DNA of 64,000 nt from assembly GCA_936450465.1 (NCBI GenBank), contig OW388292.1, positions 28,718,368-28,782,367 of the forward strand, given 5' to 3'. The position numbers were made by a program, and so were the translations under genes. The notes beneath the pieces are model-generated. The model searched no databases. It saw only the letters and a program-made list of their open reading frames with translations, and was not told the origin of the DNA. This document shows, piece by piece, positions 28,801-43,400 of the stretch; the first letter of the stretch is position 1; each line of letters starts with the position of its first letter. The stretch comes from Gibbula magus (Eukaryota; Mollusca; Gastropoda; Trochida; Trochidae).

Positions 28801-31800
28801 TCCATACATATATGTGAGTCTATAAGATATGTAGTGGCGAAGCCAAATTGAGACAAATGTGAATGATTCTTCCCTATTGTAGATGACACACATTGGTAAC
28901 AAATTACGTCCGTGGTATTTTCGAAAGGGTCTACAAATCCGATATTATCCATGCTGATATTACGAGGTACATATAACTTCCAGACACGTGTAGAGCCTGA
29001 GAGCCCCGGGTGTGTGACGCCAGATCCCTCCCTGTCACCTGCAGATAGAGACATCTACCGAATCTATGAAAACTCCGAGCTTGGAGTCAGCCCTGCCAGT
29101 CTAGTCACAAGTGGGCTTTTGTATTTGAAAATGTTTTCTTGAAAAACAATTCATTTTGAATGTCGTCATTGTATTTTATAGAAATAAAATTTCCCTAAAT
29201 AAGAACGATAAGTACACAGTATAGTGCTGAATTTGTAAATTTATCATAAAGTTGTGTTACCTCTTACCATTAACTGTATTTAACATTTAAGCTTAACTTT
29301 CAAGTTATGTTAAAGTTGATATCAATATCTCGTTTACATTAAACATAATTCAAGTCAAAGGATACTATGTTGTATTTGTCTCGTGAGTAACTATTTAACT
29401 AATTTTGAAAAACAACTATGATGTTCAGGTATGTTGAGCGAGTGTGGTCCCATCAGTCTGTCCTCGTCGATGGTTCCTATGTACACTAGATTCAGAGAAG
29501 GTATGTTGGAGTTTAATTGTTCGATACTGTGTGATAATTTCCTTAAATTGCAGAGTAAATTATTAGCCTGTTAAACCGTGTTCGTAACAACATTACTTCT
29601 TATGTCTAAGTATTAATTCTGCATTCAAAGTATTCCTGTTACTAGTTATAGACAATTTTAAGATTTCTGTTTAACAGTCACATGTAAGAGTATGGTGATA
29701 ATCCTACGATTTCGCCATACATACATGTCTATGTAATTCAATGTTATTGAAGTCACAAATTATAACTATGCGTTCAATAAATGTTCAATAACTGTGCAAT
29801 AAATATAGGTCTACTTGTATTATTAATGGTTTATTGGACCCAGAACAAGTTTAGTTATTATCCTTGCCAACACTATCTCAGAGTTAAAACATGGACTCTT
29901 CTTGTCATTTAATTTCCTTCAAAATCACACCTGCCGCGTTCTAACACAGGTATATGGAAGTACACTTGGTCTCTCATAGACAGCTACCTCGATCAGTTCC
30001 ACGAGCTGCAGGTGACAGCAGGACCCATCTGGGACTACCAGCATGACGGGCTGTATGAAGAAACAAACAATAAAACCAAGTAGGATTATCTAACGTATAC
30101 ACTAATTTACCACCTTCAGGTTTACATTGGACAAGGCTTGTTGTAGTTTCAGAGCACTTTACGTTACTCAGTTATTACAAATTCATCAAACAAACATGTT
30201 CAAGGAAATGGTGCAATGCTTTATATATACTGTATAAGATAAGTTAGTGATATCGGAATTTTTATCATTGATATTGTATCAGACGTTTTTGATCCAGTCT
30301 GATTGATTATGTATATATCTGTTGCATGTTTTATGTTCAACGTGTTTGCTATCTTTTTAGATTTGTAGATAATGGCGATGGGGTAATTCTACCAACCCAC
30401 TACTTCCTTGTGGTATCCAAGTGTCGGTCCTCAGAGGACAGGTTTCCCTGTTCTGGGGGAACAGACGTCCTGCCCTTAATTCTCCCTCACAGAAAGTCTA
30501 TTCCCTCCTGTGAGGTAGGTATATACAATATTTCAACGTTCAAACATAAGGGTATTTATAAACTATGTTATGAATAAATATGACATGAATACGGGCTATA
30601 TAAGTGTTAAGATAAGCAAATGCATTATATCATTATCAAGTTGGCATGAACCGTCGTAACAGACAATTTATTTAGCAATTCATCATTGGAAGATTGCAAT
30701 CATTTGTTAATGTAGTTTATATCATGTTCCATGTCGTTCACAAGTCAGTCAGAGGAATCAGTAAAATGGCAATTGCATGAACTTAAAATATCTATTTTCA
30801 CACCCACAAATCCCCTGTGTTTAAGAGCTCGGCCCACCATGTGTTCGAGAACGTGGCACGTCTCCGAGATATCGAGCAGCTTACAGGGTTAACCTTCTTC
30901 ACTCATCTGAGCACAACAGAATCCATGTCTCTCCGTCTCTATCTGCCCACGTCTCTGTGGACCAGTCCCTTCCTCCACCCTGAAGAACCATCTGGGTCCT
31001 GGATGGACCACACGTGTGAAGTGGACCCTGAACCCCAGTGTCCCTCAGAGTATGTACTGAAACTGGAGATCTATTATGTGGCTTATACGGTTATAAAAAA
31101 TGTATGACGACAGGAGTATGTGAAGTACCTGATTGCTAAAGTACCAACTACATGATGATGCTTAATTAGCCGTCGATAACTGGGTGTATAATTTAAGACC
31201 ATATAACAAACCTGTAAGTTACTTCTATTGTACAACGAATGTCCATGGACGTTGATGAGTATTGAAATACCTGAGACAGTTGTTCATTCAAGACGAAACA
31301 AATGGTCAATGATTTTCTCCATCTTAACAAGAATAAATTAAATGTTTTTAAACAATCTTACGTCATGTTTGTTCACCTTGTATGCCGTCAAAGAGGGTGA
31401 AAATTGTCTCACAGTCCAAGCTCGAAAGCTGTTAAACCAGTACACGAATTTGTCTAAAAGTAAAATAAACTCAACATCACGTGCGTCCAAAATGAACAAT
31501 CATCATATACTTCTAAAATGAATAATCAATTTCATAACGCGTCTAAAATCAACATCATATACTTAGATTTATATACTTAGATATACTCAGCCTGAAATTT
31601 TTTTAAAATCCAACCCCGCATGCATGTATTTCCCAGTTACAAGCCCGTGGTGATGATTGCACTGGACGGATTCAGTGCGGAGTACCTAGACAAGTTCAAT
31701 GTCACTCCTGTCATACAGCGACTGGCCACATGCGGGGTGCGCGCCTCTTCCATGAAACCAGTCTACCCGACAAAGACATTCCCCAGTTTCTACTCCATTG

Positions 31801-34345
31801 CAACCGTGAGGCTATTCTACTTTCACTGACAAAAATAATCATTGTAAACCTATATCTATAAACTCTAATCTTAGTTTCGATAACAAATCTTTAAAGTTTA
31901 CAGAATAATTGTTCGAGTTTCTGTTTCAAAAGAGGTAAGATCTTTATCTGCGGCCTGGCTTTTTTATTAACTGACCAACGGCGCTAAGGCAAATATGTTA
32001 GAATATCATTTAGATATATTAGGCTAATGTCAACAGGATGGTGTTTATGTTCTGAGCTTATTTGATATCAATGAAACTTAATAGTTTATATCATTGATGA
32101 AAATGTCTAGTAAAGTACAATTAGAAAAATTGTCCATTTATATTCATAAAGCTTTTATGCACATACAGAATGCACTACTACCTATAAATGTATATCTGTA
32201 CTGTGAACTGCAGGCCGGTGACCTTTCAGTATGAAATAAATATTGATTGATATAAATGAAATATATGTCAGGGCACTTCGCCTCTATACATATCACCCTG
32301 TCAATGTTGCATGTCCTCACCTCAACTGTTTACAGGGATTGTACCCTGAATCTCACGGCATCATCGATAACAGTATGTATGATCCTGAACTGAACGCCGA
32401 GTTCAGTTTAGGCGATTCAGACGCCAAAGAAGATCCCAGGTGGTCACTCGGGGAACCTGTAAGTTCTTGTCATGCTTGCTTTCATTCAAATACATCGTTT
32501 AATATGAATTAGGTATGGCAAGATTGTTCCATATATCAAATTTAGACAGGTGTAGTTATAACTATGTGTACGTGTAAGATATTCACGCTGACAAACATTT
32601 TCATTATGATGTAAATATTTATATCAGTATTTTAAAATGTTCGTCTTGTGCTGTTGTAGCTATTATCGAATAATCGCAAAACGCGGTATGCTTTTTTTTA
32701 TCCATCTCCATAACCGATAAAAAAATTCAAGTATTTATTATGACATAGTAATAATAATAGTCATTGTTTTTATTAATTTATTAAACGTTTTCCCTGCGGA
32801 TGATTTATTTGAAACTACAGGGTAAAAACTATTGTTAATATTGATTAGTTTCATTTCATTTCATCATTTATACCTAAGGGATACTGCATGAAGATAAACC
32901 AACTGGTGTATTCTGACTGTATTCAGTGTTTGTTCTATGTAGATCTGGCAGACAGTGAAGAAGGCGGGAAAGAAGTCTGCTTCCATTTTCATGCCGGGTT
33001 CTGATGTCAGAGGTACACAAGAATAATGCTACTGCTCACAGTAACAACCCTTCTAGATCTGTTAAAACTGATGTACTTTTAAGGGACATTTCACTCATGT
33101 GTTATATATAATTGGTTTTCAATCTAAATCTACTGTAATATGGTTTGTGTATTTAAAGTTGAGATCATAGTTTAATTAGGTAATACATATATGAGTTCAT
33201 TAATTTGAGTGATGATTACTTGAACTGATATAACTTTGTATCTGTTATTTTTTGGAGAGACAACATTGATTGTGTCAACAATTAAGAACAAATAAAGCTT
33301 TACATAAAGGGTGTCCAAGTGACGTAATTGTAGTAAATTACAAAAAATAATCATCTCAAAACAATACAACAGGTTAAATGTTAATAACACTTTAAGAACC
33401 AAATTAGTAATGTTCATCCCTAACGTACACTTGTGAATACTTCATATATAAATATAGAATATGTATTTTTTTTACATTTTTACAGGACAGCAACCGAATT
33501 ACTTCAAAAGATACATAAAAGGGTTTGTATTTAGTTGATGTGATGGAATTTCATTTGTGTTTTCTTTGTGTTCAGTTTTGAATTCAATATCGTTTCCGTC
33601 ACGCTTGCAAGCCCAATAAAATAAACATATATTTAGTAAATAATACAAAAAATGACGTGAAACATGAGCATGGTGGATAAATTGCAAATAAAGTACCAAT
33701 ATCTATAAATGTACAATCATTGACTTTAATCATTCTTATGGATTTATTTATTTCATGCGTGTTGTATTAACACCATCATTCTAAATGAGGATAAGGCATC
33801 ATTCTAATCCTTCAAATTACTAATTCAGTTCTTAAACAGTTCATAGTGTTTCGATATTTCAAATGTAGAAAGTCGTACATTATTCACTATCTGACGTTTG
33901 CTGAATTATTCACGGTGAACTCCAATGTCAGGAAATAAACGACCATAGCTACGCCAGGTACGTTAGGCAACACGCAAGGTGTTCCTTAACATTTTGACAT
34001 CAGATCAGCGATACTAATCCACGTATTTTGTGTTTGTTCAAATATTCTGAAAGCCATGTCAAGGAATGAACAACTACGTCTTCAGTACTAAGTTAAACTG
34101 AACTCCTATATTCTGTTGTGAACATTGTGCGACATCTACACTCATGTAAACTCATTCTACAATGTGTATGCAGCAATATTAAGGAGCGCGACAGAGTGGA
34201 CACTGCCCTCTACTGGCTGACCAGACCAGCTGACCGACGTCCAGATTTCATCAGTCTGTATTTTAACGAGCCGGACAGTGAGGGACACAGAAGGGGGCCT
34301 GACCACGAAACTGTGAGACTATATATTCAATGTGTTTTCATGGCC

Positions 34346-34433
<88 letters not shown>

Positions 34434-37400
34434 TATCGACATATATTTTACTTTTATTCCTCAATAGATTTCTTTGTAAATAACTCATTTTATTGTATAT
34501 ACATACTAAAGTCAAAAAGAGGAAACCCAATATATTATCAATCACCACAATGTGTATGCATTAAATTTAACATAAAGGGAAGCTAACTTTTCATTGGTTG
34601 AAATATTTCTAGTGACCTTTTCATTTGTATCCAACACTCAAAAAAAGGTTATAGTCAAAAAGAAAAACATTCAACAAAGAGTCAAAATAATGACAATGCC
34701 AAATATAACATGTACCGTTTTTATAAGTAAAAATGAATTGCGAAGGTGCATGTGGAGACACTGTTTAGTAAAATGGATAACAACATGCGCAGAGCCGATG
34801 GTTTCCAACATCCATAAGGCAATTCTTATAGAAATTGAACCACATTAAACTGCAATATTGATATAAATTGCGTTGGTCAAATTAAGGTCTGACATTATCC
34901 ATATCATTGTTTGATGATATGACAAGTCTGCGAGTTGTGTTTGCTAGATTAAGGATAAACTACGTGAGCTGGACGAACTGATCGGTTACTTCATGGACTC
35001 CCTGTATAGAAGAAACATGCACAACTGTGTCAACATCATTCTGCTCGCCGACCATGGTATGATGTTTGACACTGATAACGCATTTGCAAGTGTCTACTAT
35101 TTTACAGTTGCATAGAGCTTTTTCACCAACTTTCTATTTACTTTGAGACGTGCAAAAAATGTCATTCACATGTATATGACCTATTAAACACTACAAAACC
35201 AAATCTAGCTTTTGTCTGCTGTAGATGAGTTTGACTAATTGGCGCGGTAGTCACGGGACATTGTCCGTTTTTCATAAATAAAAGATAACGACTTTTTATT
35301 TTGTTTTTACCTTTATATTGTCACTGCACTGAACAGATTGGAATTAAAATGGTAATGTTTAGCAACAGTAAGCATTTGTAGATAAAAGTACACCATTGAT
35401 AACGTTTTCCACATTTGACAAAATATTCCGCTACTTTAAAGGAGACAGTTTCTAGCACATGCACATACATGTAGTGACTTTAGCCTGTAGATTTTGTACT
35501 GCTACTTATTTCTATAGTGTATGAATATCCATGATAAATAAATTACATTACAGACATCTACCTAAGTAGTTTGCTTCACTTTGAATTCTTTTACAAACGT
35601 ATATCTTGAATTAATTTCCAATACAAGTATCCAAATTCGCTAACTATTACTCGATATGCTTTGTAATTAGGCCACCATAAAGCAGTGTAGTGCTGTAAAT
35701 GACATATTCTACAATCACGTTACAGGAATGGCCAAGAAGAGCTGTAACAAAGTGTTGTCCCTGAAGACGTACTTCTCGTCCTCCGAGCTGGGGAAAGTGT
35801 CCGTCTATGATGGAGCGTTCGGTCGAATCAGCAACCAGTACTTGAACGGGAACAAACCTCTCCCACAACCTCTGGGTATTCATTACATTGGTTCCACGAT
35901 AATGAAATGATGTGACTACATTTATCAATGTATCTTTTAAAAGGTGTTTCCAAATTCTAAATGCGATTGGTTCATTTTATTGGTTCTTTTCAACTTCAAA
36001 TTGAGTGAAAAGTATTCATGATGTCTACTACCATATTTTGATAATACAAACTGTATCCTCCAAATATTTTGGTATCAATAAGTTTGTATCTATACCATAC
36101 ATATATTTTATTAAATAACACAGTGTTAGTACATGTATAGTCATCTCGGACCATTGGTTTCAGTATCCAAAGACACTATTCTTGAGCGCCTCCAGTGTAA
36201 AAGCCCGAACATGCGAGTGTATGATAAGACTCATCTCCCTGTACGACACCACTACGTGAACAACGTGCGTATTGACGACATTATCCTGGACATAGACGAG
36301 AAGTGGCAGGTTGTTGAGTAAGATCCTCGTGATGTTCTTCTTTATTATAGTGGCATTCTGCTGCAACACTGCATGAATTGCTGTTGCATTTTGCTACAGC
36401 ATTGATGAATTCTACAGCAGAATGCTGCAGCTTTGGTAAAATGTCACAGCAGAATGCTGCAGCTTTGGTAAAATGTCACAGCAGAATGCTGCAGCATTGG
36501 TAAAATGCTCTAGCAGAAAGCTGCAACATTTTTTCTTTTTCATAGGGATGCATGAACTATTATGAAACAATTATTTTCATGCTTAATTAGTGTTAAAATG
36601 TAATTTGATGGGAGTGTTCGGAATTGGTGAAATTTTAGCAGATGACTTAGGACTCCGCCATCTAATCAAAAGTTAATACAATCCTAAGTTGTACCGACGG
36701 ACATTTACTGTAAAGCCATGACCAGGTGTTTCAGCCGCCAAAGCGGTCCTATTGACACACCTGGGCTCCGTTCCATAACAGCGAGCGCTTAATTATCGCT
36801 CATTGATCGCTCAATGTAGCGCTCAAGTAGCGCTCATTCTTTCCTGAACGACACGGTGCAAAACCTCAAAGTTCGCTCGCTTTGCTACGAAGCGCTACAT
36901 TGAGCAATCGCGTTCAAGAGAGGTTTAAAAGTAATCGCTAATTGAGCGATTATTTTGAAACCTCTCTTGAACACGGCCCTGTTCTATCTTTATCACGGTG
37001 AAGTATTATCCAAGTATGTAAAAAGTATCATTTGATGAATATCATAGAGAGCCATGCACAGATGTTTCAAACAGTGTTGCGAGTAAATCAAATCGATTCT
37101 TTTCACATCTACTCCATAATGCCTGAATAATACACTCATTAACGCGTATTCACTTAACTGCCTACAGCGTCCCCGAATTTAAAATACTAAGAAATATGTG
37201 AACCTAACTGTACAAGTATACCAACCGATTTAATCATACTTTGTCATAAACAAATTTCTCACGGTAGTTGAGCCACATATTGTCATGTATGGAGCGTATA
37301 TACATGATATAATAATTTAAAATATACTGTATTTGAAACTCTTGGTTTAACAACATTTCTACTGTTATGATCCACCAATGTACGTACTTTTCATGCAAAA

Positions 37401-40400
37401 ATGCTTTTGGAAATTATGTATGGAAGCAGTATAAACCTTTATTCCACAGGGATACTGCAAGATATTGTGCCGGCGGAACCCATGGATATGATAATATATA
37501 CCGCAGTATGGGGGTAAGTGGACTTAACATATTTTACTTTAATATAATGGAACTCGTATAGAGAATTTTTACTACAAATAAAAGACTATTTAATACTCAT
37601 TTCCCACTGACCTGTCTCCCAGTTGGGGGTTCAATACATTTAAATCAAAATGTTCTCAATCTAAAATGTAAATGTATCATGTTTTCTTTCCTCGTGCGGA
37701 ATAGTCAAGAGGTATTGTTCTGTTCATAGGCGTTATTTATTGCCCATGGTCCCGTCTTCAAACAGCACTTATCGGTGGGTCCCTTTGAGAGCATCGAACT
37801 GTACAACCTATTATCAAGTAAGTACCAAGTATATTGAATTTCAGGTTGATATCAGTATTTGATATAAAAGGTCACACAATGAAATTTGCAATTTTCAACA
37901 AAATGTTGTATATATCACATGCTAAAGGGTAATTATGTATTCATATGAGGTGTTTATATTTCTATCTAAGATGTGTATATAATTATAATGATACTTATCA
38001 CACTTATTATAATATGACGCACCGATTTAATGTTTAACGCATATCTTAACTATGTTTTATCTATATCAAGCCATAGGTAATAATGTCAACTAATATGGAA
38101 TAAAAGTATATGATAACCGACAAAAAACATAACTCATGACACCTAAACGTATTTAAAATGGTTTTCACATGACACGTTCAACAGGTCAAATCAAAGGTCA
38201 TCCTCCCCAGTAATCACAACTCGCGCCGGTTTTCATCAATGCTTAATTCAAGTATTGCTGGATTTCCTTAACTTTCCAGTTCTAGCGTAGCAGAGCGCAC
38301 TATGAAGATCAGGTGCAGCGCGCCGCTACGCTAGCACAGACAAGTTAAGGAAATGCAGCAAGGCTTACATTAGCCAGTTATGGAACCTGGCGAGTTATGA
38401 CTGCGTTGATCAAAGGTTCGCTAATTAAACAATCATTGATTTAACTGGGGTGCATTGTTTATTTAAGAGTGAGCCGGCATTTAAAATAGTGTAGTTTATA
38501 TATTATATATGTATTTTGAAACGATTTCATTAAAACTTATTACAGCAATCCTGGATGTAGTTCCCGCTCCTAATAACGGTACCCTAGGATCACTGAACCA
38601 TATGTTAAGGAATCCTTCAGCGCTTCCAGACACACGACAAGGACCAGCGTACCAGGCCTGCTCCAATACAGTCGATACACTCACCTCCCTCAAACAGTCT
38701 ACCTGTTCTTGTGCACTTAGTGCAGATGTGAGAAATTGTGACTTTTATCTTGTCAGCATACAGAATTTATAAATATTAACTTATATACATAGTTGGCTCT
38801 ATCAGTAGATATCAGTGGAGCACAGTGGTGTACTGGTTAGCATGTCTGCCTCTCAACGGCCCGGGTTCGAATCCCGGTGGAGACACCAAACATTTGTGAC
38901 CTGGGTCTTACACTGTGTTGTGTTCTTGGTCAAGGCACTTCATCAACATTGCACTCAGTTCACCCAGCAGTACAAATGGGTACCTGAACATGGGAATGTA
39001 TATGGACCTATATAGGCGGCACCGAAAGTACGATTCCTTCCTTGTGCATGGATATAATATACTATTATTATTATTATTAGATATAGCTTACGTATCGATG
39101 TCATTGCCTCACTTGAGACCATAGAGCAAGGAAATTTATGTCAGTTTATCTGGGACTATCATACATAAACTTCCACAGAAGGGACTTCATGCTAATATGA
39201 TATGTATGAATGGAGATGTTTTACTTCATGTTTATAATACAGTATTCATTTGATATCGTAAGACATTGTGGCAATATAACAAATCAATTTGAATTTGAGA
39301 ATAGATAACTGTTGGGATGCTTTTTGTGGTGATCGTCATCATATCTCTGTCTCTATATTTGAATATGTTGACTTGAACCATTCTTGTAAAACAAAATATA
39401 GTTTCATATGCATTAGTCGGTTAAGTGCCTTAATGAAAACATTGATTATTGATTTTTTCTCAGAATAAAACAGCATTCCTTATCTCTATGAATACCAGAG
39501 TTGGAAATGCATCACACACTTATGAAGCCATGTTAACTTACAGGCGTCAGGACCAGCACCGACCCAGGTTCCCTCCTACCCTGTATCCAGCTCTAACTGC
39601 CAGATCTGGCGAGGTCCGCTTGTATCCGTGTACAACCAACAGTCAAACATGCCTCTCTGGGCTGCTCTCACTGTCACTCAGAAACAGGTGAATAGCAGTG
39701 TTATAATCATTTAGAACTTTTAGGGACCGGAATATTTATATTGTACATCAAACTTTGTTAATATTAAGATTAAAGCATTCTTTGTTTTTGTTAAAGTTAT
39801 AAACACTGGGAATAGATCAAAACCAAGCACGTTTGTAGTTGAAGTTTTAGCAGTTTCAATTAATTGTAATGTATGTTCATTTTGTATCACTCATTTCTAG
39901 GTCATGGTTATAGACTTTGTCCTTGCTGACCTTGTTCCTTTCGGCATATACATTAGCTAATTTTGTTATGTACCTGTAGGCTAATATGATGGTTTACACC
40001 ACCGACCCGGTGTGTGTTGTGGCCGACCCCTCTCTGACAGAAGACGACAGAATGATGTACACCAGGTACAGACAGGATGGCTGGAACATCAGTGTTGCTA
40101 GTCTTCTGCCAAGTGAGTAATAGTAATAATAATAATTCATTTATATAGCGCATATATCCATGCACATTGCATTCTCAAAGCATGGTCGACATATTACCCC
40201 TGGTCAACGAGTACAGGACACTCCCGAATGAGATTACAACCGGTCGCCTGTCAGGCGCTCAAGGTTCAAATTCAGACTACCATCGTATCATACCAGGTAC
40301 CCATTTTACTGCTGGGTGGACAGAGACACACTTCGAACTAAGTCATTTACCCAGGGTGACACCACAAGTCTCTCAACTTATGTCAGGGAATAACCCTTCA

Positions 40401-43400
40401 ACTCTCAGTTTATCCAGCAATGTAGCGGGTAACCCACCCATGCGGCGAGCCGCGCCCATTGTTGCTGATCTCCACTGATAGCGGTCGACTGAGCTATGCA
40501 CAGGACCACGTGCCACAACAAAACAAAACAATAAACCAAATGACAATGTAACGAATAATGTACATTTAAGAAATGATGTCCATTTCTAAAAAGTATCTGG
40601 CGAAAAACATGTAGAGGTGAATTTCTTGAAACACGGGAACTGATGAAACTCACTTGAGAAACCTTCTGAAATTGGTACGTTCTTTAAGTTACAACTTATA
40701 TATATAAACTTTAGAGATTAAACATCTCATCAAAGCCGTATTGGAAGAAAATCGTGTCACGTATAAAGCGACAATATTGTGGAAGTCGTCAGTGAGATAG
40801 GTAGATTTGTTGGTCTCATGAGAATTTGAGAGTTCAGAAAGCAAGAATGTTTTATCCATTCAATAAGCGTACCATGTTTAAAACTTTACTCCGAGTGATT
40901 AGGTATCGCTACATTAGTCAGATCACTTGAACTACCTTCGAGTGGCCATTTTTACATGAACACCTTAAAATGGTCGCTCGATGGGAAATGGATTCACATG
41001 ACTTGACCGAACCATTTACATTCGTTTTAGAATTCTTTTTTTACTGATTAAGGAGTATTTTTAAGCCATTATCTACAATTATTTACCTTTTTGTGAGAGT
41101 ACTTTATATCATTAAGAACGGCGTGCTACAGCGCCTTTAAATCTATCTATGTAGGACAGCAAGTGCAATAGATTACACACCCAAGCATCAGTATCAACTT
41201 TGACATTTATGCTATTTGATATTCTATATCAGTAATATCTATTTCTAACTACACCTGAATAAAAATATTGTAAGAGATAAACATTTTCACAATGTTCATG
41301 TACAGTTTGTAAGGAACTGTTACTACCATAGTTTCCAAGTTGTATCGGGAAATATTATGACAGTTTGTTCGAGAGGCCCCGGTCCGAGGACGGGACTCGA
41401 GGACAACGAGCAACGAGGTCTAAGTGGGATGTTAGTGTTATACCACATTTTGTTTGATCACTCAGGTTTGAACGACAGCTGTGTTGCAGCTCAAGCTTCC
41501 TCACTGGTTGTTCCGATGTTTGAAGGTTTCAGAGCAGGCAAGTGCATTTAACAATAACTAAAATACTCGTCGAGAGAGGTTTTAGACATAAAAATGCCAA
41601 AATGGCAATTCAAAAACCAGTCGGCTAAAAACAACTGTATACTCAAAACATGATCAGTTATTTGTTATCATCCTTTCGATGGACACATAGAGAATCTCAC
41701 CCAAGTGTTTAATCAACGAGTGTTGATATATTTGATATCAAAAGACACAAGGGTGAGATTTTATTAATCATTCAAAATCATTCTACAACAAGTATTAGCC
41801 AAATACTGACATATATGAAACACAAAACTGCCATTTAGCTTCTTCAGCAGTGATCTCAGTGAGGTCATAGCATTGTGACGTCATTAACTGATGATGTAAT
41901 ATGATTATAATGATTTGATTGTAGCAATATCTACAATTTAGATATCGCTTGTAGATATCGCTTGATCTCACACAAGCGATATCTACTGTGGGAGCTAGTT
42001 TTGGATGATAAATGTTGTTCACCGTGATTCACACGTTAAGATATATGAATTCTTAAAATACATTATTTATGTACATATAAGAGTGGTATTACAAGTGGTT
42101 GATAGTTACTGATCATTAATAAAATAAACTGTTTGTAACTGTATGTTCCCAGGGATATGGAGAAGTTTGTGGACTCTTGTATCCAGCTACGCTGACAAAT
42201 ACGGCTCTATTTCGGTGACTGTTGGTCCAGTGTTTGATTTCAATAGCGATGGCAGATACGAGGGAGACTTGGAGAATGTTACTAGGTACATGTATGAATA
42301 ATATATTATTTTGATGATTGGATATGGTGGGTTGGTAGGGTGATAAGGTCGTTCTGAAACACTTCTCTAGATATAGGGGCAGGTCACATTTATATGGAAA
42401 AAAATTGAGAAAACTCGATGTGATGACGTGTCCTCAAGAACGTGTGTACCCAAACTAGGAAGTACTTTTCGCCATTGATTGTCGCTGACATTACCCTTAA
42501 AACATTAAAATGACTTTTTATCCGAAATCAATAGCCATAGAAGGCTAAAACTTTCAGAATAGCATTTATGTTACACATAAACTGCATTTCATACATTTGA
42601 TTTTGGCGTGACAATTTTTCTCAAACATTCTATTGACTTCTCACAGTAATACTGGCTCAAACAAATGTCAACTTTGTTGGATGGAGACTAATAAATTACA
42701 ATGTCATGCTCCAAAAGTATGGGAGTTAAAATGGTGCAACCTGGAATCGCAAAATCTATGCAATCATAATTGCTGAGTTTATTTTTCGAAGAAGTTCGGT
42801 AGGTTCTTGTTTCACCAATGATAAAACATATATTACAATACTCAAATAACAATACTCAATACTTTATATAAATACCCCTTTGCCCTGCTGCGATCCCCAT
42901 ACACAAAGTTTGAAACGGACCCTGAGTAACTGTGCCCAGGTCTAGTCCTATTTTGGGTATTGTAGCATTGCTTTGTGTTTAGGGGAGCACTGGGTCTGCT
43001 TAGGAATCAGAAAAAGAGGAGAGCGACAACTGCCTATCAAGGTCTTCTAGGGATGCGAGTGTCCTTGCACGTTCAGTTAGTTTCCTTAAGCTTGTATATT
43101 TGCCTATTGGTCCCTTCATTACACAACAGAGCCGAGCTCAGTTAGTTAGCGACTAGTGAGAAGCCGAGGTGTGGTTTGGAAGGGTGTACTGTACCCTCCA
43201 CACTGGAGTAATTGTGATGCGTAGTGGTAGGGGTGACAGAAATAAAGTTTGCTAAGAAAAGGAGTATGAATTTTGAAGGGAAATTTACACCTATTGATCT
43301 AAAGACTTTACATTACGTCTAGTACCGTAATAGCTCTGGATGTTGATCCATATAGTGTCTTGTTCTGAAAGATTAATATCTGCAATTCTTTGCAGATACG

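Larger units (their letters stand above)
11175..30825 (+). other. Introns of module 2, contents
   Basis: Introns over 300 bp: 11175-11688, 11809-12730 (dispersed repeat), 12807-13115, 13150-13485, 13625-17709 (GPCR gene on the other strand, small tandem duplication), 17819-18468, 18628-19169, 19324-26570 (transposons), 26641-27596, 27685-28030, 28204-28559, 29111-29428, 29501-29949, 30515-30825. Those without a note show nothing I can name. The exit intron is 31050-31636, also featureless. Confidence 0.7.

Noticed and set aside
34118..34586. ORFs with long Ile-Tyr runs
   Set aside because: Produced by the TA microsatellite. Only 34174-34312 within them is a real exon.
38813..38890. Functional tRNA gene
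   Set aside because: A and B boxes are present, but the sequence continues into a SINE body, with a 3' tail and flanking target duplication.
39449..39691. 80-residue ORF taken as the exon of module 3
   Set aside because: Wrong frame. The frame starting at 39544 gives the conserved [10 protein letters not shown] match and keeps phase 0 at both ends.
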